64,000 nucleotides of DNA from an uncultured Alphaproteobacteria bacterium (GCA_902524385.1 CABZCZ010000006.1:1-64000), one strand, 5' to 3'. Numbered from the stretch's first letter, positions 50,917 to 62,298 are shown. Numbers and translations are program-made. Notes: generated by a model from the sequence alone, not told the origin.

Positions 50917-51704
50917 AAATTCTTTTTATAGGGGATATTGTCGGTAAGGCGTCAAGAAAAAAAATTAAAGAAATATTACCAACACTCAAATCTAAATACA
51001 ATACAGACATGATTATTGCTAATGGTGAAAATGCTACTTCTGGTTATGGACTTTCAAAAAAGGATGCAGAAGAATTATTTTCCAGCGGATTAGATCTTCT
51101 TACACTTGGGAATCATGCATGGGATCAAAGAGATATGCTTTCTTATATTGAAGAAAATCCAAAAATAATCAGAGCTTTGAATTATCCTGACGGTGTTCCT
51201 GGAAAAGGATATTATAAGTTTGAACTTTTAAATGGAAAAAAAATTATCGTAGTACAAGTAATGCTAAGATTATTTATGAATTTATCATTAGATGATCCAT
51301 TTAAAAGTATAATTGAATTTCTTCAAAAAGAGAAATTAGGTAGTACATGTGATGCAATAATTATTGATATGCATGGTGAAGCAACTTCTGAAAAAAAGGC
51401 ATTTGGATATTATGTTGATGGACAAGTTACGGCGGTTTTAGGAACACATACTCATGTGCCAACAGCAGACAGTGTTATTTTACCCAATGGTACAGCTTAT
51501 CAAACAGATGTTGGAATGTCAGGTGATTACAATTCAATAATTGGCTTCGATATTAAAAATCCAATCCATGGATTTGTAAAGGGATATAGGGCTGAAGGTA
51601 GATTTACACCTGCTACTGAAAATATAACTATATGTGGAGCTTTAATAGAAATCGATATTAATAATGGTTTAGCCAAAAATATCACCCCAATTCAAGAGAC
51701 ATAA
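50913..51704 (+). CDS. YmdB-family metallophosphoesterase
   Basis: MKILFIGDIVGKASRKKIKEILP, IANGENATSGYGLSKKDAEELFSSGLDLLTLGNHAWDQ, TAVLGTHTHVPTADSVILPNGTAYQTDVGM. Confidence 0.97.
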   Translation: MKILFIGDIVGKASRKKIKEILPTLKSKYNTDMIIANGENATSGYGLSKKDAEELFSSGLDLLTLGNHAWDQRDMLSYIEENPKIIRALNYPDGVPGKGYYKFELLNGKKIIVVQVMLRLFMNLSLDDPFKSIIEFLQKEKLGSTCDAIIIDMHGEATSEKKAFGYYVDGQVTAVLGTHTHVPTADSVILPNGTAYQTDVGMSGDYNSIIGFDIKNPIHGFVKGYRAEGRFTPATENITICGALIEIDINNGLAKNITPIQET

Positions 51705-51711
51705 TTTACAT

Positions 51712-51735
51712 ATATTAGACACATTTATCTAATAT
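51712..51735 (+). terminator. Possible weak terminator hairpin
   Basis: ATATTAGA-N8-TCTAATAT followed by TTT. Confidence 0.35.
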
Positions 51736-51783
51736 TTTATATCTTTACTAACATCGTATAAAATATTTATAAATCTACTCTAA

Positions 51784-52533
51784 ATGGCAGGACACTCTAA
51801 GTTTAAAAATATTATGCATCGAAAAGGTGCTCAAGATAAAAAAAGAGCAAAGGTATTTTCAAGACTTGGAAGAGAAATATCTGTTGCAGTCAAAGTCGGT
51901 GGTGAAGATATTGAAAGTAATATTAGATTAAGATCTGCAATTGCTTCTGCCAAGTCGCTAAATATGCCTAAAGATAACATTGAGAGAGCAATTAAAAAAG
52001 GTCAAGGGAATGATCCTGATAACAATTATGAAGAAGTAAGATATGAGGGGTATGGTCCTGAAGGCATTGCAATAATAGTTGAGGCACTTACAAATAATAA
52101 AAATAGAACAGCTGCAGAGATTAGGTCATCTTTTAGTAAACATGGAGGTAATTTGGGTGAAACAGGAAGTGTTAGTTTTGGTTTCGATAGGTTTGGTAAT
52201 ATTACTCTTGAAAAAAGTTTAGTAAAAGAAGATCAACTTCTAGAATTTCTTATTGAAAATAATAGTGAAGATTATGAAATTAATGACTCAGAATATTCAA
52301 TATACTGTGATCAAAACGATTTGCATGAACTTAATGATAAATTAATTAAACAGTATGGTCAGACTAACTCTGCAAATTTAATTTGGAAAAGTAAAAACAA
52401 TATAAATATTGGAAAAGATACAGCAGACAAACTATTTAAATTACTTGAAGTTTTAGAAGACAATGACGACGTTCAAGTTGTATCATCAAATTTTGAAGTT
52501 GATGATAATGTTTTATCTTCACTGACAGCCTAA
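51784..52533 (+). CDS. YebC/PmpR family transcriptional regulator
   Basis: MAGHSKFKNIMHRKGAQDKKRAKVFSRLGREISVAVKVGG. Confidence 0.98.
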   Translation: MAGHSKFKNIMHRKGAQDKKRAKVFSRLGREISVAVKVGGEDIESNIRLRSAIASAKSLNMPKDNIERAIKKGQGNDPDNNYEEVRYEGYGPEGIAIIVEALTNNKNRTAAEIRSSFSKHGGNLGETGSVSFGFDRFGNITLEKSLVKEDQLLEFLIENNSEDYEINDSEYSIYCDQNDLHELNDKLIKQYGQTNSANLIWKSKNNINIGKDTADKLFKLLEVLEDNDDVQVVSSNFEVDDNVLSSLTA

Positions 52534-52547
52534 TGAAAGGAATATAG

Positions 52548-52841
52548 ATGCCTGATAAAGCCTGGAAAAAAAGAGAAAGAGATGTTGCAAATTATTTCAA
52601 TGGGAAAAGGACACCTTTGAGCGGAGGTAATGGTAAAGTAACAAGAGCTGATGTAATTCATGAAGACTTATTTATAGAATGTAAATTAAGAGCAAAGCAT
52701 ACAGCAATTAGTTTATGGGATGATACTGCAAAGCTTGCCAAAGAGGAGGGTAAGACACCAGTAATAGCATTATGTGAAAAAAATAGACCAGGGTTTTGGG
52801 TTATGGTTCATAGTAGCGATCTTGAAAAAATTAAAAAATAA
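52548..52841 (+). CDS. Small PD-(D/E)XK nuclease-like protein (Holliday-junction-resolvase-like)
   Basis: KKRERDVANYFNGKRTPLSGGNGKVTRADVIHEDLFIECKLRAKH: E...SGG...D...ECK arrangement. Confidence 0.72.
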   Translation: MPDKAWKKRERDVANYFNGKRTPLSGGNGKVTRADVIHEDLFIECKLRAKHTAISLWDDTAKLAKEEGKTPVIALCEKNRPGFWVMVHSSDLEKIKK

Positions 52842-52846
52842 TTATT

Positions 52847-53560
52847 ATGGCAGATATAAATAGTGCAAATTTATCGACAGAAGCTTCAGATTTTTCAATG
52901 CTTGCTTTATTTATGCAAGCTGACCTTGTTGTAAAATCAGTAATTATAATTTTAATTTTAGCCTCTTTATATTCTTGGAATGTAATTATTTCAAAAATTT
53001 TAAGAATTAGACAATTAAAAAAACTTGAAAAAGAATTTGAAGATATTTTTTGGTCTGGAAATTCATTTGAAGATTTATATGAAACTTTAAATTTCAATCA
53101 GACAGACCCAAAGTCAAAGTTATTTTGTGCTGCAATTTTAGAGTGGAAAAAAAGTAAATCTCAATATGAAAATGATACTTCAGATATAAATTCTTTAAAG
53201 GATAGAATGATGAGATCAATGACAGTTGTTTTTAATAAAGAAAGTGAAAATGTTGAGAGAAATTTAACATTTCTTGCAACTGCCGGATCAACTGCACCTT
53301 TTATAGGATTATTCGGAACAGTTTGGGGAATAATGAATAGTTTTAAATCTATTGCAATAGCTCAAAATACAAATTTAGCAGTAGTTGCACCAGGTATCGC
53401 AGAGGCTCTATTTGCAACAGCTCTAGGTCTTTTTGTAGCTATACCAGCCGTAGTTGCGTATAACAAAATTTCGAACGATTTATCAAAATACTTTATATCT
53501 TTGGAAACATTCATGGATGAGTTCTCGACAATTTTTTTTAGACAGCTAGAGAAAAAATAA
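52847..53560 (+). CDS. tolQ: TolQ proton channel subunit
   Basis: TFLATAGSTAPFIGLFGTVWGIMNSFKSIA...VVAPGIAEALFATALGLFVAIPAVVAYN. Confidence 0.97.
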   Translation: MADINSANLSTEASDFSMLALFMQADLVVKSVIIILILASLYSWNVIISKILRIRQLKKLEKEFEDIFWSGNSFEDLYETLNFNQTDPKSKLFCAAILEWKKSKSQYENDTSDINSLKDRMMRSMTVVFNKESENVERNLTFLATAGSTAPFIGLFGTVWGIMNSFKSIAIAQNTNLAVVAPGIAEALFATALGLFVAIPAVVAYNKISNDLSKYFISLETFMDEFSTIFFRQLEKK

Positions 53561-53561
53561 A

Positions 53562-53981
53562 TTGATTACCTCAAATAATACAAACAAACGTAGGAAACAA
53601 AGGTACACTCAAATGAGTGAAATTAATGTTACACCTTTTGTAGATGTTATGCTTGTTTTACTTATTGTTTTTATGGTTACCGCACCTCTTTTAACGGTTG
53701 GAATAAAGGTTGATTTGCCCAAGGTTGAGGCAACAGCATTAACTGATATTAAAGATCCAATTGAGATAACTATTAATTTAGAAGGTGATATTTATTTAGG
53801 AGAATCAAAAGTTGAAGTTGAAAACTTAATTCCTAGATTAAATGCAATTACAGAGCAAAATACAGAAGCAAGAATTTATGTTAGAGGAGATCGCGTAGTA
53901 GCATATGGAAGAATTATGGAGATTATGGCAACAATAAATTCAGCGGGCTACGTAAAAGTTGCTTTAATAACTCAACAATAA
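53562..53981 (+). CDS. tolR: TolR (ExbD/TolR family)
   Basis: MSEINVTPFVDVMLVLLIVFMVTAPLLTVGIKVDLPK; TTG start. Confidence 0.97.
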   Translation: MITSNNTNKRRKQRYTQMSEINVTPFVDVMLVLLIVFMVTAPLLTVGIKVDLPKVEATALTDIKDPIEITINLEGDIYLGESKVEVENLIPRLNAITEQNTEARIYVRGDRVVAYGRIMEIMATINSAGYVKVALITQQ

Positions 53982-55052
53982 ATGGATAGAATAAGTTATA
54001 ATAGCTTAAAATTATTAAGCTATTTTGAAAATCTAAATCCTCAAAAATCAGGAATTTTTTTTTCCATAATAATTCACTTACTTATTCTTTTATTCATGGT
54101 TGGTTTACCAAATTTTTTTTCTCCTAAAGAAATATATGTTCCCAACGTAATACCAATCGAAATCCTAAATGTAACTGAAAACACAAATTTAAAAAAAACA
54201 GAAACACAAAAACTAGATAATAAAAATAAGGAAACGATCACTGAGCAAAAAAAATTCAATTCGTCAGATCAATTAGAGGTTAAGAAAAATATAGAAATTA
54301 GTAAATCAAAATTTGAAGAAAAAACTAACACAGTTCAACCAGTTTTAGAGACTAAACAAACACCAAGTTTAGACATTAAAGAAAAAGAAAAGATTAAAAT
54401 TAAGGAAAAAGAGATTGTTGAAATTAAACAAAAAGTTGAAACAATTAAAACTGATAAAATAAAACCTAAGCTCAAACCTAAACCAAAAATTTCTAACAAT
54501 GAAAATATAAATTCTGATTTAGATCTAGAAACAAACATAAAGGACAAACCAAAGTTAGAAAAAGAAAAAACTATTACTAAACCTCAGCCAAAGCCTGAAA
54601 AAGATTTTAGTATTGCCTCTATGTTAAAAGATTTAAGAAATGAGAAAACAAATATTGTAGAAAATGATACTAATAAAGAAGTAGATAAAGTTGAAAATAA
54701 AAGTACCGATGAAAGTAATGAAAATGCAACTTTGTCAATCTCTGAAATAGATTTATTAAGACAGCAATTATCATCTTGTTGGAATGCTCCTGCGGGAGCT
54801 GTTATAGATCCAGGCATGGTTGTTAGGATTTCAGCAAAAGTTATGCAAAATATGAAGGTTTCATCAAGCAGTGTCCGTATTGTTGACACAAATATATCTA
54901 AAACTAATCCTTTTTATGGACCGATTACTGATAGCGCGATGAGAACTTTATTAAACCCACAATGCACTCCTTTAAAACTTCCAAAAGATAAATATAATTT
55001 ATGGAAAAATCTTACAATTACTTTTGATTATAGTATTATGAAAGGATATTGA
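53982..55052 (+). CDS. tolA: TolA energy-transducing protein
   Basis: N-terminal TM helix, long K/E/P-rich linker, C-terminal QLSSCWNAPAGA domain; operon context. Confidence 0.93.
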   Translation: MDRISYNSLKLLSYFENLNPQKSGIFFSIIIHLLILLFMVGLPNFFSPKEIYVPNVIPIEILNVTENTNLKKTETQKLDNKNKETITEQKKFNSSDQLEVKKNIEISKSKFEEKTNTVQPVLETKQTPSLDIKEKEKIKIKEKEIVEIKQKVETIKTDKIKPKLKPKPKISNNENINSDLDLETNIKDKPKLEKEKTITKPQPKPEKDFSIASMLKDLRNEKTNIVENDTNKEVDKVENKSTDESNENATLSISEIDLLRQQLSSCWNAPAGAVIDPGMVVRISAKVMQNMKVSSSSVRIVDTNISKTNPFYGPITDSAMRTLLNPQCTPLKLPKDKYNLWKNLTITFDYSIMKGY

Positions 55053-56368
55053 TGAAAAAAGTTTTTTTAATAACCCTTTTTTTATTTTTTAGTTTAAAAG
55101 TCTACTCTTTAGAAGTGACTCTAACACAAGGTAGTGTGAAGCCAACACCAATAGCTGTAACAGAGCTATACTCAAAAAATTCACAATTAACTAAAGTAGG
55201 AAAAAATATTTCAACTGTTGTTTCAGATAATTTAGAGAGGTCTGGACTTTTTTTACCAATAGATAAAAGATCATTTATTCAAGATAATCAATCTCTATCT
55301 AATAAACCTAGATTTGAAGATTGGAAGTTAATAAAAGCACAACATTTAGTTTCAGGGAAAATTTCATCTAATAATGGAAAAATATCTGTCGAATTTAGAT
55401 TGTATGATGTGTTTCAACAAAAACAAATAGTTGGAAAAAAATACGAAACTAGTGAAAAAAATTGGAGAAGAGTTGCTCATATTATTTCAGATTCCATTTT
55501 TAAAAATATAACTGGCGAAGGTGGTTACTTTGATACAAGGATAGTTTATGTTGCTGAGACAGGGCCAAAAGAAAATAAACAAAAAAGATTAGCAATCATG
55601 GATCAAGATCAATCAAACCATCGTTTTTTAACAGACGGATCCTATCTAGTTTTAACTCCAAGGTTCTCTCCTAATTCACAAAAAATTACATACATGTCTT
55701 ATGTAAATAGAAACAATCCAAGAGTTTACATATTTGATATAGAAACTGGTAAGCAAGAAATAGTTGGTGAGTTTCCTGGAATGACATTTGCCCCACGTTT
55801 TTCACCTGACGGTAATCAAATCGTCATGTCTTATACGGATCCAGAAATTGGTAATTCCGAAATTTATATTCTTGATCTAAAAACAAGAATTTCAACAAGG
55901 GTGACTAATAATTCTTCTATAGATGTTTCTGCAAGTTTTTCACCAGATGGAAAACAAATAGTTTTTAACTCAGATAGAAGTGGAAGAAGACATTTGTATG
56001 TAAGTGATAATAATGGAAAAAATATTAAAAGAATTAGCAGGGAAGCAGGAAGTTACTATACTCCAGTTTGGTCACCAAGAGGTGATATGATAGCATTCAC
56101 TAAGCAAGAGGGAGGGCAATTTTATATAGGTGTTATGGAGATTGATGGTTCAAATGAGCGAATGATTGCAAAATCATTCCATGTTGAAGGTCCTACATGG
56201 GCTCCAAATGGTAGATTTTTGATGTACTTTAAGGAAGAAAGAACAGCTGAAGATGGATCTGGAGGAGAATCTAGTCTTTATTCTATCGATTTAACTGGTT
56301 TTAATGAAAGAAAAGTAATAACGCCGTTAGGTGGTTCTGATCCAGCATGGTCACCATTAATGCATTAA
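55049..56368 (+). CDS. tolB: Tol-Pal system protein TolB
   Basis: WD40-like beta-propeller repeats (FSPDGNQIVMSYTDPEIGNSEIYILDLKT; SFSPDGKQIVFNSDRSG). Confidence 0.98.
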   Translation: MMKKVFLITLFLFFSLKVYSLEVTLTQGSVKPTPIAVTELYSKNSQLTKVGKNISTVVSDNLERSGLFLPIDKRSFIQDNQSLSNKPRFEDWKLIKAQHLVSGKISSNNGKISVEFRLYDVFQQKQIVGKKYETSEKNWRRVAHIISDSIFKNITGEGGYFDTRIVYVAETGPKENKQKRLAIMDQDQSNHRFLTDGSYLVLTPRFSPNSQKITYMSYVNRNNPRVYIFDIETGKQEIVGEFPGMTFAPRFSPDGNQIVMSYTDPEIGNSEIYILDLKTRISTRVTNNSSIDVSASFSPDGKQIVFNSDRSGRRHLYVSDNNGKNIKRISREAGSYYTPVWSPRGDMIAFTKQEGGQFYIGVMEIDGSNERMIAKSFHVEGPTWAPNGRFLMYFKEERTAEDGSGGESSLYSIDLTGFNERKVITPLGGSDPAWSPLMH

Positions 56369-56469
56369 TTTGATATAATACAAAAAAATATACGAAATTT
56401 TAAAAAAAATGTTAAGAAACTCCATATAATTTAGTATATTTATTCAAAGTATTAAGGGAGCACTTATTT

Positions 56470-56991
56470 ATGTTTTACAAGTTTTTTATCTCTGCATTTA
56501 TGGTTATATTTGTTGCCGCTTGTGCAACAACACCAAAAGACTCTGCCGACTCTTCAGGTTCTGGATCAAGTAGTTCTAGCAGCGATGTTTCTTCTGAAGG
56601 AAGTATCACTGAAACTGCTGGAAGCGGAATAGTTTCTGGTTCACAAGAAGATTTAATTGTCAATGTTGGTGATAGGGTATTTTTTGGCTATGATAGTTCA
56701 GACTTAGATTCTGATGCTCTAGAGTTACTTCAAGATCAAGTTGCATGGCTTAAACAAAACAGTGATGTTTCTGTAACCATTGAAGGACACTGTGATGAGA
56801 GAGGAACTAGAGAGTACAACTTAGCTCTTGGAGAAAAAAGAGCTCAAGCTGTAAAGAATTATTTAATTGGATTAGGAATAAATCCTGATAGAGTTTCAAC
56901 TATTAGTTATGGTAAAGAAAGACCTGCCGTTGTCGGATCTAATGATGGAGCATGGGCTCAAAATAGACGATCAGTAACCATAGTTAATTAA
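56470..56991 (+). CDS. pal: Peptidoglycan-associated lipoprotein Pal
   Basis: Lipobox VAACA; VTIEGHCDERGTREYNLALGEKRAQAVKNYLIGLGI; ENRRSV-type end. Confidence 0.98.
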   Translation: MFYKFFISAFMVIFVAACATTPKDSADSSGSGSSSSSSDVSSEGSITETAGSGIVSGSQEDLIVNVGDRVFFGYDSSDLDSDALELLQDQVAWLKQNSDVSVTIEGHCDERGTREYNLALGEKRAQAVKNYLIGLGINPDRVSTISYGKERPAVVGSNDGAWAQNRRSVTIVN

Positions 56992-57010
56992 TTTACCTTC
57001 CTTAATACTT

Positions 57011-57041
57011 TGGCGCTATAGAAATATAGCGCCACATTTTT
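57011..57041 (+). terminator. Intrinsic terminator after pal
   Basis: TGGCGCTATA-GAAA-TATAGCGCCA perfect 10-bp stem with GNRA loop, then CATTTTT. Confidence 0.9.
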
Positions 57042-57068
57042 ATCTCAATTAGAAATTAAAATATTTTA

Positions 57069-57986
57069 ATGCTTAAATACATACTCACTTTTTTAACTCT
57101 TTTTTTTTCAAGTTATATTTATTCTAATGATAGTGAACTTACAATTACCCAGCAATTAGAAAGATTACAAAGAGAAGTCTCTGATCTATCTAAAGAAGTA
57201 TTTTCAAATTCATCAAGTCAATTAAGTGAAACAAATAATGATTTTGTGAAGAATCTTTCGGCTATCGATTTGCGAATATATGATATTGAAAACGATATAA
57301 AAAATTTAACTTCTAATTTAGAAGAATTGTATTTTCTCCTAGAGGATATTTTTAATAATTTAGAAAACTTAGAATTAGTTATTAATAACTTACAATCGGT
57401 TCCTTTAAATAATATTGAATCAAATACTGATGAAGTTTCACAAGATAGTTCTGAGGTTAAAAGCAATACTTTAACTGATACTAAAACTGAAAATACACTT
57501 GGAACTTTAAATATCTCAAAAAAAACAAATTATACAAATGAAGAAGTTGTATCTGACGATCAGGAAGTAAATTCTAATGAAAAAAAGGAGTTATTATCAC
57601 CTGAAGATCAATTCCAAGTAGCTTTTGATAATATTAGAGATAAAAAATGGCAGGTTGCCAAAACTTCATTTGAACAGTTTATTACAGATAACCCTGATAA
57701 TCAACTATCAGGTTCTGCACATTATTGGCTTGGAGAATTATATATACTAGAAAAAAATTATAGAGAAGCAGCACTTATATTTGCAGAAGGTTTTCAAAAA
57801 TTTCCAAACAGTATTAAAGCTGCAGAAATGCTTTTTAAACTTTCTCAGTCATTATACCAAGTTGAAAAAACTACCGAGGCTTGCAAAACTATGGAAAAAT
57901 TAATTATAGATTTTCCAAAAAATAAAATAATTCCTCAAACCAAAAAACAAATTGTTGAGTATAATTGCTTAGAAAATAATGAATGA
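57069..57986 (+). CDS. cpoB: Cell division coordinator CpoB (YbgF) TPR protein
   Basis: Coiled-coil N-terminus and TPR C-terminus (PEDQFQVAFDNIRDKKWQVAKTSFEQFITDNPDNQLSGSAHYWLGELY). Confidence 0.93.
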   Translation: MLKYILTFLTLFFSSYIYSNDSELTITQQLERLQREVSDLSKEVFSNSSSQLSETNNDFVKNLSAIDLRIYDIENDIKNLTSNLEELYFLLEDIFNNLENLELVINNLQSVPLNNIESNTDEVSQDSSEVKSNTLTDTKTENTLGTLNISKKTNYTNEEVVSDDQEVNSNEKKELLSPEDQFQVAFDNIRDKKWQVAKTSFEQFITDNPDNQLSGSAHYWLGELYILEKNYREAALIFAEGFQKFPNSIKAAEMLFKLSQSLYQVEKTTEACKTMEKLIIDFPKNKIIPQTKKQIVEYNCLENNE

Positions 57987-58954
57987 AACTCACTAATAAA
58001 GAATTCATTAAAAATATAGAAAAAAAATATACTTTTGAAAAAAAACCTTCTGTTGCTGTTGCACTTTCTGGCGGTCCAGATAGTATGTCATTATTATTTC
58101 TTATAAATGCATTTATAAAATACAAAAAAGGGAGTTTGATTGCTTTAATAGTAGATCATCGTATTAGAAATGATTCTAAAGAGGAAGCAAAGTATATTTC
58201 CACATATTTAAATAAAAATAACATTAACTCTAAAATTCTTACAGTAAATAAAGATAATGTGAGTAAGAAAAGTATGAATGAGGCTAGAAATAACCGTTAT
58301 AATTTAATTACAGATTTTTGTATCAAAAATAATATTTTGCATTTATTTATTGCTCATCACAAAGATGATAATTTAGAAACTTTTTTGAATAGAAAGATCG
58401 CTGGCAGTGACTTTTATGGTTTAAAATCAATGTCTGAACTGTCACTTTTAAACAAAGTCTTTATAATAAGACCACTTTTAAATTTTTCTAAAGAAACATT
58501 ATTAGACTATAATAAGAAAAATAAAATAGAATATATTAATGATCCATCAAATCTAGATTTAGATTATACTCGTCCTACAATAAGAAAATTTCTTAAAAAA
58601 TCTGACCAAAAAACAATTAAAGAAATAAATAAAGATTTTGAGAATATACTTATTTATTCACCATATTTCATTCAAATGATACTTGAGATACTTCTTGAAA
58701 ATATTGTACATGTTGATAGTAAAAAAATTGTTGTTGGACTTGATAATATTAAAAATTTAAATGAAATTCTTTCTGAAAATATTATACGAAGAATATATCA
58801 ATTTTTATTTTATGAATCTAACGCTCCCCGATCAAAAAAAACTAGAATTTTAATAAGTGAAATAAAGAAAAATAATTTTAATAATTTTAATATAAAAGGT
58901 ATGTTTGTAGAAAAAAATGGGGATTTTCTTATTTTTTCAAGAAAATATGTTTAA
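57983..58954 (+). CDS. tilS: tRNA(Ile)-lysidine synthase
   Basis: VAVALSGGPDSMSLLFL, LIVDHRIRNDSKEEA, IAHHKDDNLETFLNRKIAGSDFYGLKSM. Confidence 0.96.
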   Translation: MKLTNKEFIKNIEKKYTFEKKPSVAVALSGGPDSMSLLFLINAFIKYKKGSLIALIVDHRIRNDSKEEAKYISTYLNKNNINSKILTVNKDNVSKKSMNEARNNRYNLITDFCIKNNILHLFIAHHKDDNLETFLNRKIAGSDFYGLKSMSELSLLNKVFIIRPLLNFSKETLLDYNKKNKIEYINDPSNLDLDYTRPTIRKFLKKSDQKTIKEINKDFENILIYSPYFIQMILEILLENIVHVDSKKIVVGLDNIKNLNEILSENIIRRIYQFLFYESNAPRSKKTRILISEIKKNNFNNFNIKGMFVEKNGDFLIFSRKYV

Positions 58955-59004
58955 TTTTCTACAAAACTATTGTGTTTTTATAATAAATTCCTATGTATTA
59001 ATAA

Positions 59005-60906
59005 ATGAAAAACATCAGTAAAAACGTTGTATTGTGGATTATCATTGGATTGCTCTTAATCGTTCTTTTTAATCTTTTTCAAGGAACCTCAAATAACAGT
59101 AATACTTCAAAAATATCCTTTTCTGACTTTATTGCAGCAACAGAGAGCGGAAATGTTTCTGAAGTTAACATTAATGGAAGCAACGTTACAGGATTTCTAA
59201 ACGACGGTCGATCATTTAGCACATATGTCCCTAATTACCCAAATTTAGTTGATAAGTTAAATGCAAGTGGAGTAAAAATAACTGCTGAACCTTCAGAAAG
59301 GTCAATGCATCCTCTCCTAAGTGTATTATTGTCATGGTTTCCAATGCTGTTACTAATAGGGGTGTGGATTTTCTTTATGCGCCAGATGCAAGGTGGTGGT
59401 GGAAAAGCAATGGGCTTCGGTAAATCAAAAGCAAAATTATTAAATGAAGCAGTAGGTAAAGTTACATTTGATGACGTAGCAGGTATTGATGAAGCTAAAC
59501 AAGAATTAGAGGAAGTTGTTGAATTTTTAAAAGATCCTTCTAAATTTTCTAGATTAGGTGGTAAGATTCCAAGAGGTGCACTTCTAGTTGGTCCCCCAGG
59601 TACTGGAAAAACATTACTAGCAAGAGCAATTGCAGGTGAAGCAAACGTTCCATTCTTTTCTATTTCAGGATCAGACTTCGTTGAGATGTTTGTTGGTGTT
59701 GGTGCCAGCAGAGTTAGAGATATGTTTGATCAAGGTAAAAAAAATGCACCTTGTATAGTTTTTATAGATGAAATTGATGCTGTTGGAAGGCATCGTGGTG
59801 CAGGTTTAGGTGGAGGTAATGATGAAAGAGAACAAACTCTTAACCAACTTCTCGTAGAAATGGATGGGTTTGAAGCAAATGCGGGCGTAATTATTATTGC
59901 TGCAACGAATAGACCTGATGTTCTTGATCCAGCTTTACTAAGACCAGGAAGATTTGATCGTCAAATAACTGTAAACAACCCCGATGTTATGGGAAGAGAT
60001 AAAATTTTGAAAGTTCATATTAAAAAAATTAAAGTTTCTCCAAAATTTGACTCAAAAATTATTGCTAGGGGTACCCCGGGTTTCTCAGGAGCTGATTTAG
60101 CAAATCTAGTAAACGAAGCAGCATTATTGGCGGCTAGGAAAAATAAAAGAATGGTTACAATCGAGGATTTTGAAAGTGCTAAAGATAAAGTTATGATGGG
60201 TGCTGAAAAAAGATCTATGGTCATGTCAGAAGATGAAAAGAAACTTACAGCTTATCACGAAGCTGGCCATGCTGTAGCTACTCTTCACTCACCAGCCTCT
60301 GATCCAATACATAAAGCAACTATAATTCCAAGAGGCAGGGCATTGGGTATGGTTATGAGACTTCCTGAAAAAGATCAGCTGTCTATGAGAAAAGATCAAA
60401 TGAAGGCACATTTATTAATAGCTACTGGGGGAAGAATTGCAGAAGAAATGATATTTGGTAAAGATAAAATTACAAATGGTGCAGCAAGTGATATTCAAAT
60501 GGTGACAAACCTAGCTAAAAAAATGATTACAGAATGGGGTATGAGTGAAAAGTTAGGCCGACTAAGATATAACAATGATAGCGAAGAAGTTTTCCTAGGG
60601 CATTCAGTTGCACAATCCAAAAATTTATCTGACTCTACAGCAAAGTTAATTGATGAAGAGGTAAGATTTCTTGCTGAAGAGGCTGAAAACAACTGTAGAA
60701 AAATTCTTCAAGATAATATTGAAGAACTTCATATAGTTGCTAAAGGACTTTTAGAGTACGAAACATTATCAGGAGATGAGATTAAAGATTTAATTAAAGG
60801 TATAAAACCAACTCGAGATGATTTTGACAATGATATAAATACTCCAAAAAAACCTGCTACTTCTGTTCCAAAAACAGGTGGATCGGCTCCTGCACCAGCA
60901 AACTAA
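59005..60906 (+). CDS. ftsH: ATP-dependent zinc metalloprotease FtsH
   Basis: [55 protein letters not shown] zinc motif. Confidence 0.99.
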   Translation: MKNISKNVVLWIIIGLLLIVLFNLFQGTSNNSNTSKISFSDFIAATESGNVSEVNINGSNVTGFLNDGRSFSTYVPNYPNLVDKLNASGVKITAEPSERSMHPLLSVLLSWFPMLLLIGVWIFFMRQMQGGGGKAMGFGKSKAKLLNEAVGKVTFDDVAGIDEAKQELEEVVEFLKDPSKFSRLGGKIPRGALLVGPPGTGKTLLARAIAGEANVPFFSISGSDFVEMFVGVGASRVRDMFDQGKKNAPCIVFIDEIDAVGRHRGAGLGGGNDEREQTLNQLLVEMDGFEANAGVIIIAATNRPDVLDPALLRPGRFDRQITVNNPDVMGRDKILKVHIKKIKVSPKFDSKIIARGTPGFSGADLANLVNEAALLAARKNKRMVTIEDFESAKDKVMMGAEKRSMVMSEDEKKLTAYHEAGHAVATLHSPASDPIHKATIIPRGRALGMVMRLPEKDQLSMRKDQMKAHLLIATGGRIAEEMIFGKDKITNGAASDIQMVTNLAKKMITEWGMSEKLGRLRYNNDSEEVFLGHSVAQSKNLSDSTAKLIDEEVRFLAEEAENNCRKILQDNIEELHIVAKGLLEYETLSGDEIKDLIKGIKPTRDDFDNDINTPKKPATSVPKTGGSAPAPAN

Positions 60907-60950
60907 TTTAATTACTTCACTTTATTTATTTTTTTGAATAAAAGACATGA

Positions 60951-62298
60951 ATGTCTAAAATATTTGGCACCGATGGTATACGGTGCTTAGTTAATGAAGA
61001 ACCTCTTTCTGCTGAAACTTGTCTCAAAATTTCAAAAACAGTAGCATTCCTTCTAAAAAAGAAAAATTCTAAAAATAGTAGAGTTGTGATCTGTAAAGAT
61101 ACAAGATTATCTGGTTATTTATATGAGCCACTTGTTACTGCTGGATTTATTTCTATGGGCATGGATGTAATTTTAGTTGGCCCACTACCAACACCAGCTG
61201 TACCATTAATGATTAAAACTTTAAGAGCTGATATTGGTGTAATGATTACAGCTTCACATAATACATATGAATATAATGGACTTAAATTTTTTGATGGTAC
61301 TGGAACAAAATTGAGTTCATATATAGAGAAAAAAGTTGAAAAAATTGTTTTAGATAATAAAAAATATTCTAAAATTTCAAACAATACATTTGTATCAGGA
61401 AACGCAAGAAGACTGGAGGATGCTTCAGGTAGATACTCAGAATTTTTAAAGAGCACTTTAAACAAAACCTCTTCAAAAAAAAAATTAAAAATTATTTTAG
61501 ATTGTGCGAATGGAGCAACATACAACATAGCTCCAAATTTATTTTGGGAACTAGGTCATAATATAATTGCCATTAATAATAATCCTGATGGCTTAAATAT
61601 TAATAAAAATTGTGGTGCAGTTGATGTTAAATCACTTTCACAAAATGTGATTAAAGAAAAGGCTGATATTGGATTTGCATTTGATGGTGATGGAGATAGG
61701 TTAATAGTTGTAGATGAAGAAGGAAAAGAAGTTGATGGTGATAAAATTATAGGATTATTAAGTAAAAATTATGTAAAACCTAAGAAAAAATCTAATCAAC
61801 ATGATGTTATTATAACAGTCATGTCTAATATGGGGTTAGAAAATTATCTTACTAATAAATTAAAATTAAAGATCAAACGTACAAATGTTGGAGATATAAA
61901 CGTTATAAATCAAATGAAAAAATCCAAATCTACAATTGGTGGTGAACAATCAGGACATATAATATTATCGGAACATTCTAATACAGGCGATGGAATTTTA
62001 GCAGCTTTAAAAATTACTGAAATTTTGATATCAAATAAAAATAAGGCAAGTAAACTTTTTGACTTGTACAATGATTTTGCTCAAGAAAAAATTAACTTAA
62101 ATTATAAAACAAAGAATACCAAACTATTAAAAATTCTTGGTAAATTAAAAAATGATAAACTATATAATAATAAAAAAATAAGATCTCTTGTTAGATTATC
62201 TGGAACTGAACCATTGGTAAGAATACTGGTTGAAGGGCAAGAAATTGCTGAGGTTAAAAAAAAATCTCTAGAAATCAAAAAATTAGTAAGGTCTTATC

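Noticed and set aside
54300-54620. Repetitive Lys/Glu/Pro-rich stretch
   Set aside because: Normal low-complexity linker of TolA, not a DNA repeat element.
61115-61528. Minus-strand 137-aa ORF inside glmM
   Set aside because: Antisense to conserved glmM motifs.
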